The notes beneath the pieces are model-generated. The model was not told the origin of the DNA, made no database searches, and saw nothing but the letters and a program-made list of their open reading frames with translations. From positions 145,978-209,977 of the forward strand of contig JAFGBT010000028.1 of NCBI GenBank assembly GCA_016933025.1: a stretch of 64,000 nt of DNA. The letters run 5' to 3'. The stretch comes from Spirochaetota bacterium. Its GTDB lineage: Bacteria; Spirochaetota; UBA4802; UBA5550. Positions 17,593 to 27,089 of this stretch are shown here, one piece after another (position 1 is the first letter of the stretch; each line of letters opens with the position of its first letter). The position numbers and the translations under genes are program-made.

Positions 17593-20500
17593 ATGGATAC
17601 CATGGATATATACGGAAAAATAATTCACAACCGCTACCAGATCGACAAAAAAATCGACGAGGACACGCTCAGCTATTTTCATCTCGGCTACGACCTGTCG
17701 CCAAAAAAAAGGCCGCTGGTATTCCGATTCTTAAAAAACAACGTAATATCGAAACGCATCGAGGACATTATCCGGTTCAGGATTGAGGTCAACGCCGTGG
17801 CTGAACTGGAGCATGAGAATATCATCAAAATCATCGAGGTGGGCGAGCTCTTCGAGCTTATCTACGTCGCGATGGAGTATTTCCCGGGCACCACGCTGCA
17901 TACCATCCTTAACGATAAAAAAATCACGGTCAACCAGGGCATCGAGATCGTCATGCAGCTCTGCTGGGCCCTGGAGCATCTGCACAGGCACAACATCATT
18001 CACCGCGACATCAAGCCGTCCAACGTGCTGGTGAACAACAGAAGCGTCAAGCTTTCCGGGTTCGGCCTGTCGCACCTGAGGGAATTCAATGAAACGGTGA
18101 TGTTCGAAGAGATAATTAAAAATTTCAAGTATATATCGCCAGAGCAGTGCGGGATCCTCAAGCGGAACATCGATGAGCGGAGCGACATGTATTCGGTCGG
18201 CGTAATCCTGTTCCAGGTGCTGACCGGCAGGGTTCCCTTCGAAGGTCCCGATATATGCTCCATCATTCACCAGCACGTGGCCAAGCTCCCCGAACCGCCG
18301 AGCTTGTTCAACAGCGAGGTCCCGCCTATCCTGGACCAGATCGTCATGAAACTGCTGGATAAAGAGCCGGAAAACAGGTACCAGAGCGCCCGGGGTCTCG
18401 CCTCCGACCTTGAACGATATCTGTCCGGCCAGAACGAGTTCATTCTCGGTCTCGATGACCGGTTCACCAAGCTCAGCTTCCGCACCAGGCTCATCGGCAG
18501 ACAGGAAGAGATGAGCAGGCTGGGCGAAATAATAGGCCAGCTTCGCAACGGCATCGGCGGCGTGTACTTCATCAGCGGCGAAGCAGGATCAGGCAAGACA
18601 AGGCTCATCGAAGAGCTAAAGGCCGCCGTTTATGCGACGGGGAGCATCATGATCGAGGGCAAGTGCTCCCTGCAGAGCAACAAGGTGCCCTATGCGCCCA
18701 TAAAAGAGGCCTTCGACTCCTTCATGGTGAATTACCACAACCTCTCCGAGTCCCAGAGACAAACTATCGCCGATAGGATACGAGAGGAGTTCGGAAACCT
18801 CGGAGAGCTGTTGATAAAATTCAATCCCTCCATGAAGGAGATCCTGGGTGAATGCCAGCCGCTGGTGGCGCTCGAGCCAGAGCGCGAATACAAGCGGTTT
18901 CACATGATTGTCAGCAAATTTTTACTCTCGTTGAGCAGGCTGGCGAACGGCATGGTCCTGGTCATCGAGGACCTGCACGGCACCGATGAGGGGACGCTTA
19001 CTCTTCTTAACGAGCTCATCCATGACATCTCAGACCATCCTCTGGCCATCATCGGGTCATACCGCAACGACGAGGTCCCTGAGAGCCACGGCCTCAGGAA
19101 ATTTCAGGTGGAAATTGCGGCCGTGGGCATCCCGTTTTCCCGGATCCACCTTAACCAGTTCGACGAAATGACAATGCGTTCGTTCGTCGCGGGCCTCCTC
19201 CTCGAGAAGGAAGAGAATATCCCTGCAATTTCCGATTTTGTTCTCCAGAAAAGCGGGGGCAACCCGTTCTTTGCGATAGAGGTATTGAAGCAGCTCATCG
19301 AGGAGTCCGTGCTCTCGTACCGGAACAACCGATGGGCATTTGACAACAAGAGACTCGCCTCCGTCGCCATATCGGCCTCGATCGTCGACATCATCCTGAA
19401 CCGCATCAAAAACTTCAACAAAAACGAGCGCGACATTCTATCTCTCGCGGCGGTAATGGGCGAAAAGTTCAACATGAGGATGCTCTTCAAGCTGACCAAC
19501 CTCGACCAGACGGAAATAGTGAGCATAATCGACAAGGCGATCGGACTGCAGCTCCTGGTCGACCTGCCGACCTGGGGGGAGATAGGGTTCGCCCACGACA
19601 GGATCAGGGAAGCCTTTTACGACAGCATCCCGAAAATCAGGAGGCAGCAGCAGCATATTGAAATTGCCAACGCAATCGAGGATAGCAACAGGGAAAACCT
19701 CCGGCCGGTCATCTTCGATCTCGCGCACCACTTCATCGAGGGCGGCGACACCGACCGCGCGGTCATATTCGCCTTCCCTGCCGGCGTCATGTCCATGGAA
19801 AAATACTCGAACGAGGAGGCGGTCAAGTACTTTAAACTCGCCCTCTCGCTCCTGGAACAGGAAGGACTGAAGAAGAGCCCCCAGTGGGTCAAAATCCTCG
19901 CGAACCTCAGCAAGGTTTACCTGACCGTGGGCAGTTACGAGCAGGCCATCGAGATACTCCTCACGTTGCCACCCCTCATGGAAACCAACATCGACAAGGC
20001 CGACATCTACAGCCACATCTGCTCGGCCTACATCCGCAAGGGCGAGTGGAAAAAATGCGAGGACTACGCGGTCATCTGCGGCCGGCTGCTCGGTGAATAT
20101 TTCACTGAAAACAAGTTAATCCTGCTGATCATCATCTTAAAAGAACTGATAGTCCTGCTCGTGCATTTTCTTTTTTCCGGCATGCTGATTCGCAAGAAAG
20201 TGGGAAAAGTCGTCGAATACAACAAGCTGAAGGCAAAATTCGCCCTCCCCGTCCTCTGGGCTTACATCTTTACCGACAACCTTAAATTTTTCCGGTTCAC
20301 GCTACGCGGCCTGAACGTGGCGGTGAGCAAAATCGGCAAGTCGCCTGAACTCGGCATGGCGATAAGCGGCTTCGGCGGGATACTGATGGCAATGGGCTGG
20401 TTCAGGCCCGCGCTGCACTATCTCGGGAAATCGCTATCATTGAGGGAGGAAATGAACGACCACTGGGGCGCGGCCCAGTCGTTTCAGTTCCTGGGAATTT

Positions 20501-22269
20501 GCCATCAGTGGGCCGGCAACTACCGGAAAAGCATCGAGTGCTTTGAGGAATCGATCCGTCGGTTTACCGATATGGGTGACATCTGGGAAATCGGCAACTC
20601 GTGCGCCGGCTTGCTGCAGAACTACCTGCTCATGTCCGATTATAAAACGGTAAAAGACTACCTCGACCGGTATTATTCAATTACCAACGAGACTAACGAC
20701 TTCTACGGCATAAACGAGGCATGGATCCACAGCACGCCATACTTTCTTGAAACAGGGAACATCGACACGGCGGAATGGCTCGGAAATACGGCGTACAATT
20801 TCAGCCTCGACACCACCATCCTCTTCTCCCATTGCAGATCCTGCATTGAAATTGGCAGGTTATATCTTGAAAAGCGCGAAATTCCCCGGGCCATCGAATA
20901 TCTCGAAAAGGCGCACTACCTGTACCGGACAAACGACTTTCTCAAAGATAGTACGGTCCATCTCTTCCCCGCCCTCGCCGAAGCATACCTGGCTGAATAT
21001 ATCGCAAACAGCGACCTCGCCCGCCCCCAGCGAAAGGAGCTGCTGCGCAGGGCAAAGAAATTCTGCGCCAAGGCGCTCAAGAAGACGAAGCGCTGGCAGA
21101 CACATTACGGGCTGTCCCTGCTGGTGAACGCGAAGTACTATGCTGCAACGGGGCGGATGGTTCGGGCGGAAAAATTCTTCCACATGAGCATAGAACATCA
21201 TAAAAAATACGAGCGTCGGTTCTACCTCGGCAAAAGCCATTACGAATACGGCCTCTTCCTGTCGCAGACGGACTCCGGCGCCAGCGCCAAAAAATGCCTG
21301 GAAACGGCGTACCGCATTTTCATAGGCATAGGGGCGCTGGGCTACATTGAAAAGATCAAAAACCTCCTCGGCATCAAGGAAGACAACGGCGAACCAACAT
21401 CGATTGAACGGCGCATCGATACCGAACGCCTTGCTTCGGTGGTCAGCCTGGCGCGTGAAATCAGCCACATTTCTGACACGGAGCAGCTCCTCGATATGAT
21501 CCTGTCAAAAGCGGTTGAAATAACCGGAGCGCAGCGGGGATGCATATTCATCGTGGACGAAAAAGGCGACCTGGTCAAAAAATCGGTCTTTTCAATGCTC
21601 GGCTACGACACGACGCTTGACCAGTACTCCATGAACATCATCCGGGCGGTCTACAACACCCAGAATCAAATCATCCTGGGCGACGCGGAGGTTGAAGACG
21701 TCTCCCTCAAAGACAAGACCTATCCCCACCCGAAATCAATTCTCTGCGTTCCGATAAAAGAGCGGGACAGGGTGATCGGGGTCTGTTACCTCGACAACTC
21801 CCTCACCGGCGGCGTATTCACCGAAAAGGAGTCGAATCTTCTTCTCACCTTCCTATCGCACATCGCATTCGCCACCGAAATCGAGATACTCAACCGTAAA
21901 TTCAAAAATTCGAAGACGCCCGAGAAAAAAATACCGCAGTCAGGGATCATCAGTGAAAAAATGAAAAAGGCCGTCGAATACATACATGAAAACTACGCCT
22001 ACGACATCTCGCGCGAGGGCCTCGCCTCATATATCGGACTGCACCACGACAACCTCGGCAGATATTTCAAGATCTATCACGGTAAAAAACTGAACGACTA
22101 TATTAACGAGCTCAGGATACACGAGGCCGCGCGCAAGCTGACCGAAACGGACGAGAAGATAATTGATATCGCGTTCGCTGTCGGCTTCGGGAGCCTCAGG
22201 ACATTTAACAAGTCGTTCCGCCAGATCATGAAGGTATCCCCGGCCGACTACCGCAAAAAAAATTCATAA
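17593..22269 (+). CDS. Giant regulator: kinase-like, AAA ATPase, helical repeats, GAF and AraC-type HTH
   Basis: The 1558-residue protein has an N-terminal Ser/Thr-kinase-like domain (about 10-285). The HRDIKPSN catalytic loop is present, but the glycine-rich loop is missing, the VAIK lysine position reads VFRF, and DFG is replaced by SGFG, so phosphotransfer is doubtful. Next is a predicted ATPase with Walker A GEAGSGKTRL (about 330) and Walker B LVIEDLH. A long alpha-helical, TPR-like region (about 660-1270) follows, then a GAF domain (about 1280-1430) and an AraC-family double HTH at the C-terminus (about 1455-1558, ending SPADYRKK). The plan is sensor, ATPase switch and DNA-binding output in one chain. 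ATG 17593 and 17602 are both possible starts. Targets are unknown. Confidence 0.88.
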   Translation: MDTMDIYGKIIHNRYQIDKKIDEDTLSYFHLGYDLSPKKRPLVFRFLKNNVISKRIEDIIRFRIEVNAVAELEHENIIKIIEVGELFELIYVAMEYFPGTTLHTILNDKKITVNQGIEIVMQLCWALEHLHRHNIIHRDIKPSNVLVNNRSVKLSGFGLSHLREFNETVMFEEIIKNFKYISPEQCGILKRNIDERSDMYSVGVILFQVLTGRVPFEGPDICSIIHQHVAKLPEPPSLFNSEVPPILDQIVMKLLDKEPENRYQSARGLASDLERYLSGQNEFILGLDDRFTKLSFRTRLIGRQEEMSRLGEIIGQLRNGIGGVYFISGEAGSGKTRLIEELKAAVYATGSIMIEGKCSLQSNKVPYAPIKEAFDSFMVNYHNLSESQRQTIADRIREEFGNLGELLIKFNPSMKEILGECQPLVALEPEREYKRFHMIVSKFLLSLSRLANGMVLVIEDLHGTDEGTLTLLNELIHDISDHPLAIIGSYRNDEVPESHGLRKFQVEIAAVGIPFSRIHLNQFDEMTMRSFVAGLLLEKEENIPAISDFVLQKSGGNPFFAIEVLKQLIEESVLSYRNNRWAFDNKRLASVAISASIVDIILNRIKNFNKNERDILSLAAVMGEKFNMRMLFKLTNLDQTEIVSIIDKAIGLQLLVDLPTWGEIGFAHDRIREAFYDSIPKIRRQQQHIEIANAIEDSNRENLRPVIFDLAHHFIEGGDTDRAVIFAFPAGVMSMEKYSNEEAVKYFKLALSLLEQEGLKKSPQWVKILANLSKVYLTVGSYEQAIEILLTLPPLMETNIDKADIYSHICSAYIRKGEWKKCEDYAVICGRLLGEYFTENKLILLIIILKELIVLLVHFLFSGMLIRKKVGKVVEYNKLKAKFALPVLWAYIFTDNLKFFRFTLRGLNVAVSKIGKSPELGMAISGFGGILMAMGWFRPALHYLGKSLSLREEMNDHWGAAQSFQFLGICHQWAGNYRKSIECFEESIRRFTDMGDIWEIGNSCAGLLQNYLLMSDYKTVKDYLDRYYSITNETNDFYGINEAWIHSTPYFLETGNIDTAEWLGNTAYNFSLDTTILFSHCRSCIEIGRLYLEKREIPRAIEYLEKAHYLYRTNDFLKDSTVHLFPALAEAYLAEYIANSDLARPQRKELLRRAKKFCAKALKKTKRWQTHYGLSLLVNAKYYAATGRMVRAEKFFHMSIEHHKKYERRFYLGKSHYEYGLFLSQTDSGASAKKCLETAYRIFIGIGALGYIEKIKNLLGIKEDNGEPTSIERRIDTERLASVVSLAREISHISDTEQLLDMILSKAVEITGAQRGCIFIVDEKGDLVKKSVFSMLGYDTTLDQYSMNIIRAVYNTQNQIILGDAEVEDVSLKDKTYPHPKSILCVPIKERDRVIGVCYLDNSLTGGVFTEKESNLLLTFLSHIAFATEIEILNRKFKNSKTPEKKIPQSGIISEKMKKAVEYIHENYAYDISREGLASYIGLHHDNLGRYFKIYHGKKLNDYINELRIHEAARKLTETDEKIIDIAFAVGFGSLRTFNKSFRQIMKVSPADYRKKNS

Positions 22270-22275
22270 CAAATC

Positions 22276-22324
22276 ATTGTCTGCCGGTTGAGCGGGCCAA
22301 CGGCCCGCTCAACCGGCAGACAAT
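22276..22324. terminator. Long perfect inverted repeat, convergent terminator
   Basis: Two 23-bp arms (22276-22298 and 22302-22324) pair perfectly around a 3-base loop. They lie between the convergent giant regulator and the phosphotransferase gene. The right arm includes the last codons and stop (22309-22311) of the phosphotransferase. There is no clear T-run on the + strand, so termination efficiency is uncertain. Confidence 0.6.
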
Positions 22325-23688
22325 CTATCAATCACCTCCCGGAGTTCAATCATCACCTTCAGATCGCCGTCAACCACGAGCCTCCCGGTTTTCCACGCCT
22401 CGAACTGGCTCAGCTCTCCTGCCCGCAGGGCCCGCCAGTCCTCAGCCGTCGACCGGACCCTGCAGGTCGGATTTTCAAGTATTCCATCATGGCGGGTCGC
22501 CCGACCGTCCTCTGAAATGATATGCCACGACACTCCGTTCGGCCCGCTCAGGTTGAATTGAATTGAAACCCTCCCCCCTTTCGCGCCGGCCATGTTCTCA
22601 GTCTTCGGACCTCCCGGCGAGGGCATGCCGAGGAACTCGGCAAGCCAGCGGGTGCAGTAATTGTCCCTGAGCACGAATTCGTAATTGTGCATACCCATGG
22701 CCATGAGCTTCCTGACCACCGATATTAATATCATGCCGAACCGCATCGCTGCGAACACCTCGTTATAGGCAAAGTTCTTCACACTGAAACCGGTCAGCTC
22801 CTGGTACCGAGCGACAGTCTCCTCCGGCCCGGGCGATCCCTCCAAACGCTGCAGTCCATATTCGGCCGCCAGGTATCGATCGATAAAGATAAACCATGCG
22901 AGATCGGCGACAGGATCCCCCAGAAACGCCATTTCCCAGTCGAGTGCCGCCACGACAGTATTGTCCGGCTCTTGGTACAGGGTGTTCCCCATGCGCGCGT
23001 CGCCCCAGCAGAGGCATACCTGCCCGGGTTCATATGCGTTGTCCCGGAGCCACCGCAGCGCATTCTCCAGCTCGGGATGGCTCTCCGCGGGGTCATCCTT
23101 AATCCATTCAAGGTATCGTTCCCAGTACGATATCTGGCGTAAAACCGGGTCAACGCCCCCATTCGGGACGCCGAGGAAATCAAGCCCGAGCCCCTCCCAG
23201 TCGACCATGTGCGTCCTGGCGACAGTTTCCAGCGATCCCCACCAGATCTTCTTCCTTCCCTCTGGTGTCGCCTCGAAGTAAAATCCCTCGCCATGGTATG
23301 AGGGATAGTCCTTAGGCATCGTTCCGCCGAGCCTCTCCATTATGTAAAACGGAGCACCGATCACGCCCTCGTCTTCCTCGAGCCAATAGACCTCGGGCAC
23401 AGGCACGTCCGTGCTCCTGAGGGCCTTCATGATCCTGAACTGGTGCTCCAGATGATAATCGGGAAACACCTTGTGCCCGGCCGGCACCGAACGGAGCACC
23501 ATGCCCCGGGATATGATGTTCCCCCCTTCGTTACATGTCACATCAAACAGGTAGGTCTCATTCGAAAGGCCCATGCCCGGCTTCTGAATACCGGATATCG
23601 TAATCCATCTCGCATCCGGCATCTTTTCCTGAAGCCACGGCTCCAGGCGGGACTTGATTCGCCCCTCCATATCCTTTTCACTTTTCAT
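22309..23688 (-). CDS. Aminoglycoside-phosphotransferase-fold protein with C-terminal SCP2-like domain
   Basis: The 459-residue protein has an APH-fold domain (about 1-355): MGLSNETYLFDV in place of the nucleotide loop, LCWGDARMGNTLY as catalytic loop with Asp, and LDWEMAFLGDPVADLAWF as metal-binding Asp segment. The C-terminal 100 residues (VSIQFNLSGPNGVSWHI to VDGDLKVMIELREVIDRL) look like an SCP2 sterol-carrier domain. APH-like proteins of this type accompany acyl-CoA or lipid metabolism rather than antibiotic resistance. AAGGAAG precedes the ATG at 23688. The 23768 gene lies upstream on the same strand, separated by a large palindrome. Confidence 0.78.
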   Translation of the reverse strand: MKSEKDMEGRIKSRLEPWLQEKMPDARWITISGIQKPGMGLSNETYLFDVTCNEGGNIISRGMVLRSVPAGHKVFPDYHLEHQFRIMKALRSTDVPVPEVYWLEEDEGVIGAPFYIMERLGGTMPKDYPSYHGEGFYFEATPEGRKKIWWGSLETVARTHMVDWEGLGLDFLGVPNGGVDPVLRQISYWERYLEWIKDDPAESHPELENALRWLRDNAYEPGQVCLCWGDARMGNTLYQEPDNTVVAALDWEMAFLGDPVADLAWFIFIDRYLAAEYGLQRLEGSPGPEETVARYQELTGFSVKNFAYNEVFAAMRFGMILISVVRKLMAMGMHNYEFVLRDNYCTRWLAEFLGMPSPGGPKTENMAGAKGGRVSIQFNLSGPNGVSWHIISEDGRATRHDGILENPTCRVRSTAEDWRALRAGELSQFEAWKTGRLVVDGDLKVMIELREVIDRLSAG

Positions 23689-23715
23689 GGCAAAACTTCC
23701 TTGATATATGTGTGC

Positions 23716-23769
23716 GACGCGCGTTCTGATAGCGAGGGGCTTAAGCCCCTCGCTATCAGAACGCGCGTC
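23716..23769. repeat. Perfect 54-bp palindrome
   Basis: The 54 bp from GACGCGCG to CGCGCGTC is a perfect palindrome centred on GGGGCTTAAGCCCC, with 27-bp arms and no loop. It sits between two same-strand genes and touches the end of the 23768 gene. A similar but shorter CTTAAG-centred palindrome is at 11580-11599. It would form a very stable mRNA hairpin or cruciform. Confidence 0.7.
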
Positions 23770-24862
23770 AGTATGACATATACCCATACTTCGGATACTT
23801 CCCGAGCACGACAAGCTCGATTATCCCGTAACCGACCTCCCCGCCGCTCCTGAACTCGCACATGAAATCCTCAAGGAACGAGACGTCCCGGAGCGTCTGA
23901 GGGTCGGTCAAATCAAGCCTGAACCCGTCAAGGTACGACGGGCCGAGCCAGATACCGTGGGTAAACCCGCGATATCCGAAATAGCCCCCCGCCCTGATAT
24001 AGCAAGTACCGAGAGGACGGACGGACAATTCGATCGTGCTGCCGTCAGCCGCATGGCAGACGAGATTTCCGCCATTGATATGCCTGATGTCCGTCTTGAA
24101 TATATAGTTGTGGTCAACGGATGAAAGTTTTTTCTCCGGGATCTGTGAGGCGGCTGGATACATCACACCCCCGCTGAACATCAGCCTTGTCGAGTCCCAG
24201 TCCTCACGCGTGTGGAAGGTGATCCCCCAGCCGTCAAACTGTGCCAGGATGAAATTGTAAAGATACCCCTGCGGGATCTCTCCCGGCTGCACCGCCGTCT
24301 CGGGAACGCCGCCGCCGCGCCTGATCCCCCAGGAGTGATCGCGCTCGGCCCGCCAGCTCCCTTCATCTATCGTGATCCGCTTACTGCCGGCCTGTATCCA
24401 CCCCGAGGGCCTCCCCGCCTGCACGTAGCGCTTGATGTTCTCAAGAACGCGGCCCCTGGATCTGGTGAGCTGCTCTTTCTCCTCGTGAGACGCAAGCGTC
24501 CCCGTCATGTCAATCACGAAGCTCAGGCCGTACTCATTCTCCCCCAGGGTGAACCGCACCCGCCTGAACGGCTCAAATACCTCGTAGGAAAGCGGCCCCA
24601 CGCGGACATCGTCAAATGCCGGCCGCAATTCACGGGACGCCCTGACGCAGTACTGCTCCCTGCCGTCAACGGCAAAACAGGCGTATGCGTCCATGATGTT
24701 TCTGTTTGGATAATGCCCGAAACCGGCGACAAGATGGTACCGGCCCGATGTGTCGTGCACGGAAAACCATATCCTCTCCGTCCACTCGCGGGCACTCGTA
24801 TGGACGCAATCAAACGTATCCACCGTCTGATGGCACAGGAACTCATCATACCTGGTAAGCAT
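23768..24862 (-). CDS. CrtC/AttH-like lipocalin-fold protein (function unknown)
   Basis: The 364-residue protein is rich in beta strands and aromatic residues. Motifs such as ENEYGLSFVIDMTGT, SKRITIDEGSWRAERDHSWG and FDGWGITFHTRED are typical of hydroxyneurosporene-synthase (CrtC) and AttH-like double-lipocalin proteins. These bind or hydrate hydrophobic lipids. There is no signal peptide. It sits directly upstream of the APH/SCP2 gene on the same strand, and the pairing suggests a shared role with lipid-like substrates. GAGG lies about 7 bp before the ATG. Family assignment is by pattern recall only and the reaction is unknown. Confidence 0.6.
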   Translation of the reverse strand: MLTRYDEFLCHQTVDTFDCVHTSAREWTERIWFSVHDTSGRYHLVAGFGHYPNRNIMDAYACFAVDGREQYCVRASRELRPAFDDVRVGPLSYEVFEPFRRVRFTLGENEYGLSFVIDMTGTLASHEEKEQLTRSRGRVLENIKRYVQAGRPSGWIQAGSKRITIDEGSWRAERDHSWGIRRGGGVPETAVQPGEIPQGYLYNFILAQFDGWGITFHTREDWDSTRLMFSGGVMYPAASQIPEKKLSSVDHNYIFKTDIRHINGGNLVCHAADGSTIELSVRPLGTCYIRAGGYFGYRGFTHGIWLGPSYLDGFRLDLTDPQTLRDVSFLEDFMCEFRSGGEVGYGIIELVVLGKYPKYGYMSY

Positions 24863-25110
24863 GCAGGGCCTCGTTTTATCTGTATATTTTTGAACAACAA
24901 GGCGAGCTGGCGCTCAAACACGATGTTGTTTAATCACTTTTCGCACGCACCCTATCGGATGCGGATAATTTTGTCAACAAAATAGCGGTCGAATAACAAC
25001 CTGATGTAAAAAAATGAAAAATTGAGGTTGATTAATATAAAAAACAATATAACATGGATTCGTATATAAAAAAAGCTTCTCGCCATCAGTAATAACACAG
25101 AGAGGTTTCT

Positions 25111-25749
25111 ATGGACAAAATTATCAAGTACGAGGATCTATTCGGGCCAATCAAAAAAGAGATAACCGGATACTTCAAGGCGAAAAGCTCTGCTGACAAA
25201 AATCTTGATTTCGAGCATGCCATGGTGCAGTGGTTTAGCGAGGAATTCAATGCATGGATGGATCTCCACGCCTCGAAAAGCGACCGGAGAGAGAATCAAG
25301 ACAGGCGAAAATCCTCTTCCGGTATTGATAACGACAGGAGGAAGGCCTCGCGAAGAACAGCCCAGAGGAGAAAAAACACACGGTACAACATCGAGCTTCC
25401 CGTAACGCTGGTCGAAACAGTCCAGGAAGCCACAAGGGAAGGCGAAAGAATCGAAGAGATCATGGGTGAATCAGAAAATATCAGGGGCGGAGGACTTTAT
25501 TTCAAATCCAGAGAGCCACTGAAGGCGTCAAGCATCATCAGGGTGGTACTCGATTTCGCGAAGATTGAACCGGATGCCGACAACGTTGTAGCAAGTGCGA
25601 TGGTCGTGAGGTCTGAAAAACTCAGGAGCGGAGAATACGGCATAAGCCTGATGTTCAGCAAGGTCGACGAAAAGGAAAAGCCCAACCTGAACTACATGAT
25701 CTTTAGATCGCTGGCATTCCAGAAGAGCGACCTGTATACCCTATTCTGA
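25111..25749 (+). CDS. PilZ-domain protein
   Basis: The 212-residue protein has a charged helical N-terminus (about 1-85, including a stretch very rich in Arg and Asp) followed by a PilZ domain. RRKNTR fits the RxxxR c-di-GMP motif and ENIRGGGLYF fits the second motif, although the usual Ser is replaced by Arg. It probably binds cyclic di-GMP or is a degenerate relative. AGAGAGG precedes the ATG. It stands alone in front of the tRNA-Arg gene, which is on the other strand. The partner process is unknown. Confidence 0.75.
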   Translation: MDKIIKYEDLFGPIKKEITGYFKAKSSADKNLDFEHAMVQWFSEEFNAWMDLHASKSDRRENQDRRKSSSGIDNDRRKASRRTAQRRKNTRYNIELPVTLVETVQEATREGERIEEIMGESENIRGGGLYFKSREPLKASSIIRVVLDFAKIEPDADNVVASAMVVRSEKLRSGEYGISLMFSKVDEKEKPNLNYMIFRSLAFQKSDLYTLF

Positions 25750-25778
25750 GTGCAATTCGCCGTATCATTGCTTGGCTG

Positions 25779-25852
<74 letters not shown>

Positions 25853-25981
25853 AATATGATAACAGAACAAACCCCCCGGAATTTGGTCAATTGGTTTTTG
25901 AACACAGGTATACCCGCGCATGTGAGTAAATCCATCTTGACACGGGGAGCTCGTGTTTTAAAAAGGGTTACGGTTAATCAA

Positions 25982-26236
25982 ATGGAAGAATCATTTGACG
26001 ATAAAACAGGATACTGCCGGTCCCTTGGCCACTATGTGCCCTTCCAGTACTGCCGAACGGTGAACAGCGGCCTTCCCTGCAGTAAAATCAAGGATTGCTG
26101 GTTTGAGAAGCTGGACATCGAACGGTTTATTGGTGAAAACTATTCAAAATCAGAGATTGAACAGATATTCACCCCGCGACCGGAAAAAATCTCAACACTC
26201 ATCGATCTCATAAACAAAGCCAAAGATAATAAATGA
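25982..26236 (+). CDS. Small Cys-containing protein of unknown function
   Basis: The frame stays open through the tRNA from 25772, so the true start is uncertain. I chose ATG 25982, giving 84 residues beginning MEESFDDKTGYCRSLGHYV. The core YCRSLGHYVPFQYCRTV with LPCSKIKDCW has four Cys in two pairs, suggesting metal or iron-sulphur binding. This CR-LGH-VPF-YCR pattern is recalled as a conserved small protein in anaerobic proteobacteria and relatives. No Shine-Dalgarno is seen. An alternative start is ATG 25856. Function unknown. Confidence 0.6.
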   Translation: MEESFDDKTGYCRSLGHYVPFQYCRTVNSGLPCSKIKDCWFEKLDIERFIGENYSKSEIEQIFTPRPEKISTLIDLINKAKDNK

Positions 26237-26294
26237 AAGCGGATAACGCGTCTTGATACCGCATCTCATATACCAATGATTTAGAGCGATCATA

Positions 26295-26819
26295 ATGCCA
26301 ATCTACCAGATCAAAGATCGAAAACCCGTCATATCCGACAGCGCGTGGGTCGCCCCCTCTGCGGAAATCATCGGCGACGTCCGTATCGGCAAACACTGCT
26401 ATATCGGCTGGGGGGCCATCCTCAGGGGCGACTACGGCACCATCACTATCGGCGACGAATCGGCGATAGAGGAAGGCGTCATCATCCATGCCCGGCCTAT
26501 GGACAAGACCGTGATAGGCATACGGGTGACGGTGGGCCACGGAGTAATGATCCACAACGCGGTAATACGCGACTATGCCACCATCGGGATGCGGGCGACC
26601 GTCAGCGATTTTTCCGAAATCGGGGAATGGTCGCTGGTAGGCGAACAGGCCCTGGTGGCAAGGAGGCAGATCATACCGCCAGGTAAAATCTACGCTGGCG
26701 TGCCGGCGCGCGAGATAGGCGATATGAAGGAGAAGACAAAAACAGAATGGACCTGGGCAAAGCAAATTTACGTGGACCTCGCGAAGCAATACCGGACCGA
26801 CTGTTCGATCATCGAATGA
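26295..26819 (+). CDS. Gamma-carbonic-anhydrase-like hexapeptide protein
   Basis: The 174-residue protein is a left-handed beta-helix of hexapeptide repeats (AEIIGDVRIGKHCYIGWGAI, AILRGDYGTITIGD). The His residues in VIIHAR, VGHGVMIHNA correspond to the zinc ligands of gamma-class carbonic anhydrases (Cam/CamH, YrdA, PaaY group). It may hydrate CO2 or bind an acyl-CoA; many relatives lack measured activity. The C-terminus has a short basic helix. It is a single gene upstream of the C1-related MetV-like gene, which fits CO2 metabolism weakly. Confidence 0.82.
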   Translation: MPIYQIKDRKPVISDSAWVAPSAEIIGDVRIGKHCYIGWGAILRGDYGTITIGDESAIEEGVIIHARPMDKTVIGIRVTVGHGVMIHNAVIRDYATIGMRATVSDFSEIGEWSLVGEQALVARRQIIPPGKIYAGVPAREIGDMKEKTKTEWTWAKQIYVDLAKQYRTDCSIIE

Positions 26820-26927
26820 TGCCGAAACACCGCGGAGACAGATGCTGATCGAGCATTCGCCTGCCGCGCCTCCGATGCACTCTCAATTTACTGTATCCGC
26901 GGAAAGACCGCACTGTCAAACATAGTC

Positions 26928-27033
26928 TTGCAAAAGACAATCATCATTGTGCTTTGCAAATCCCTCTTCTTGCAATCAAAACAATAAATTAATAATTGAT
27001 TTCTCCGCGTAGAAATTATTAATATTCTTGCAA
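26928..27033. promoter_or_regulatory. Four TTGCAA repeats upstream of the MetV-like gene
   Basis: The palindromic hexamer TTGCAA occurs at 26928, 26954, 26970 and 27028, mostly as CTTGCAA, within 106 bp of AT-rich leader. The clustering suggests a multi-site operator for the MetV-like/CCG operon, or chance in AT-rich DNA. Confidence 0.35.
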
Positions 27034-27089
27034 ATTGAAATGAGGTCTGTTATTCGTCTCCAAAATGCTTAATATGATTTCAAACAAAA

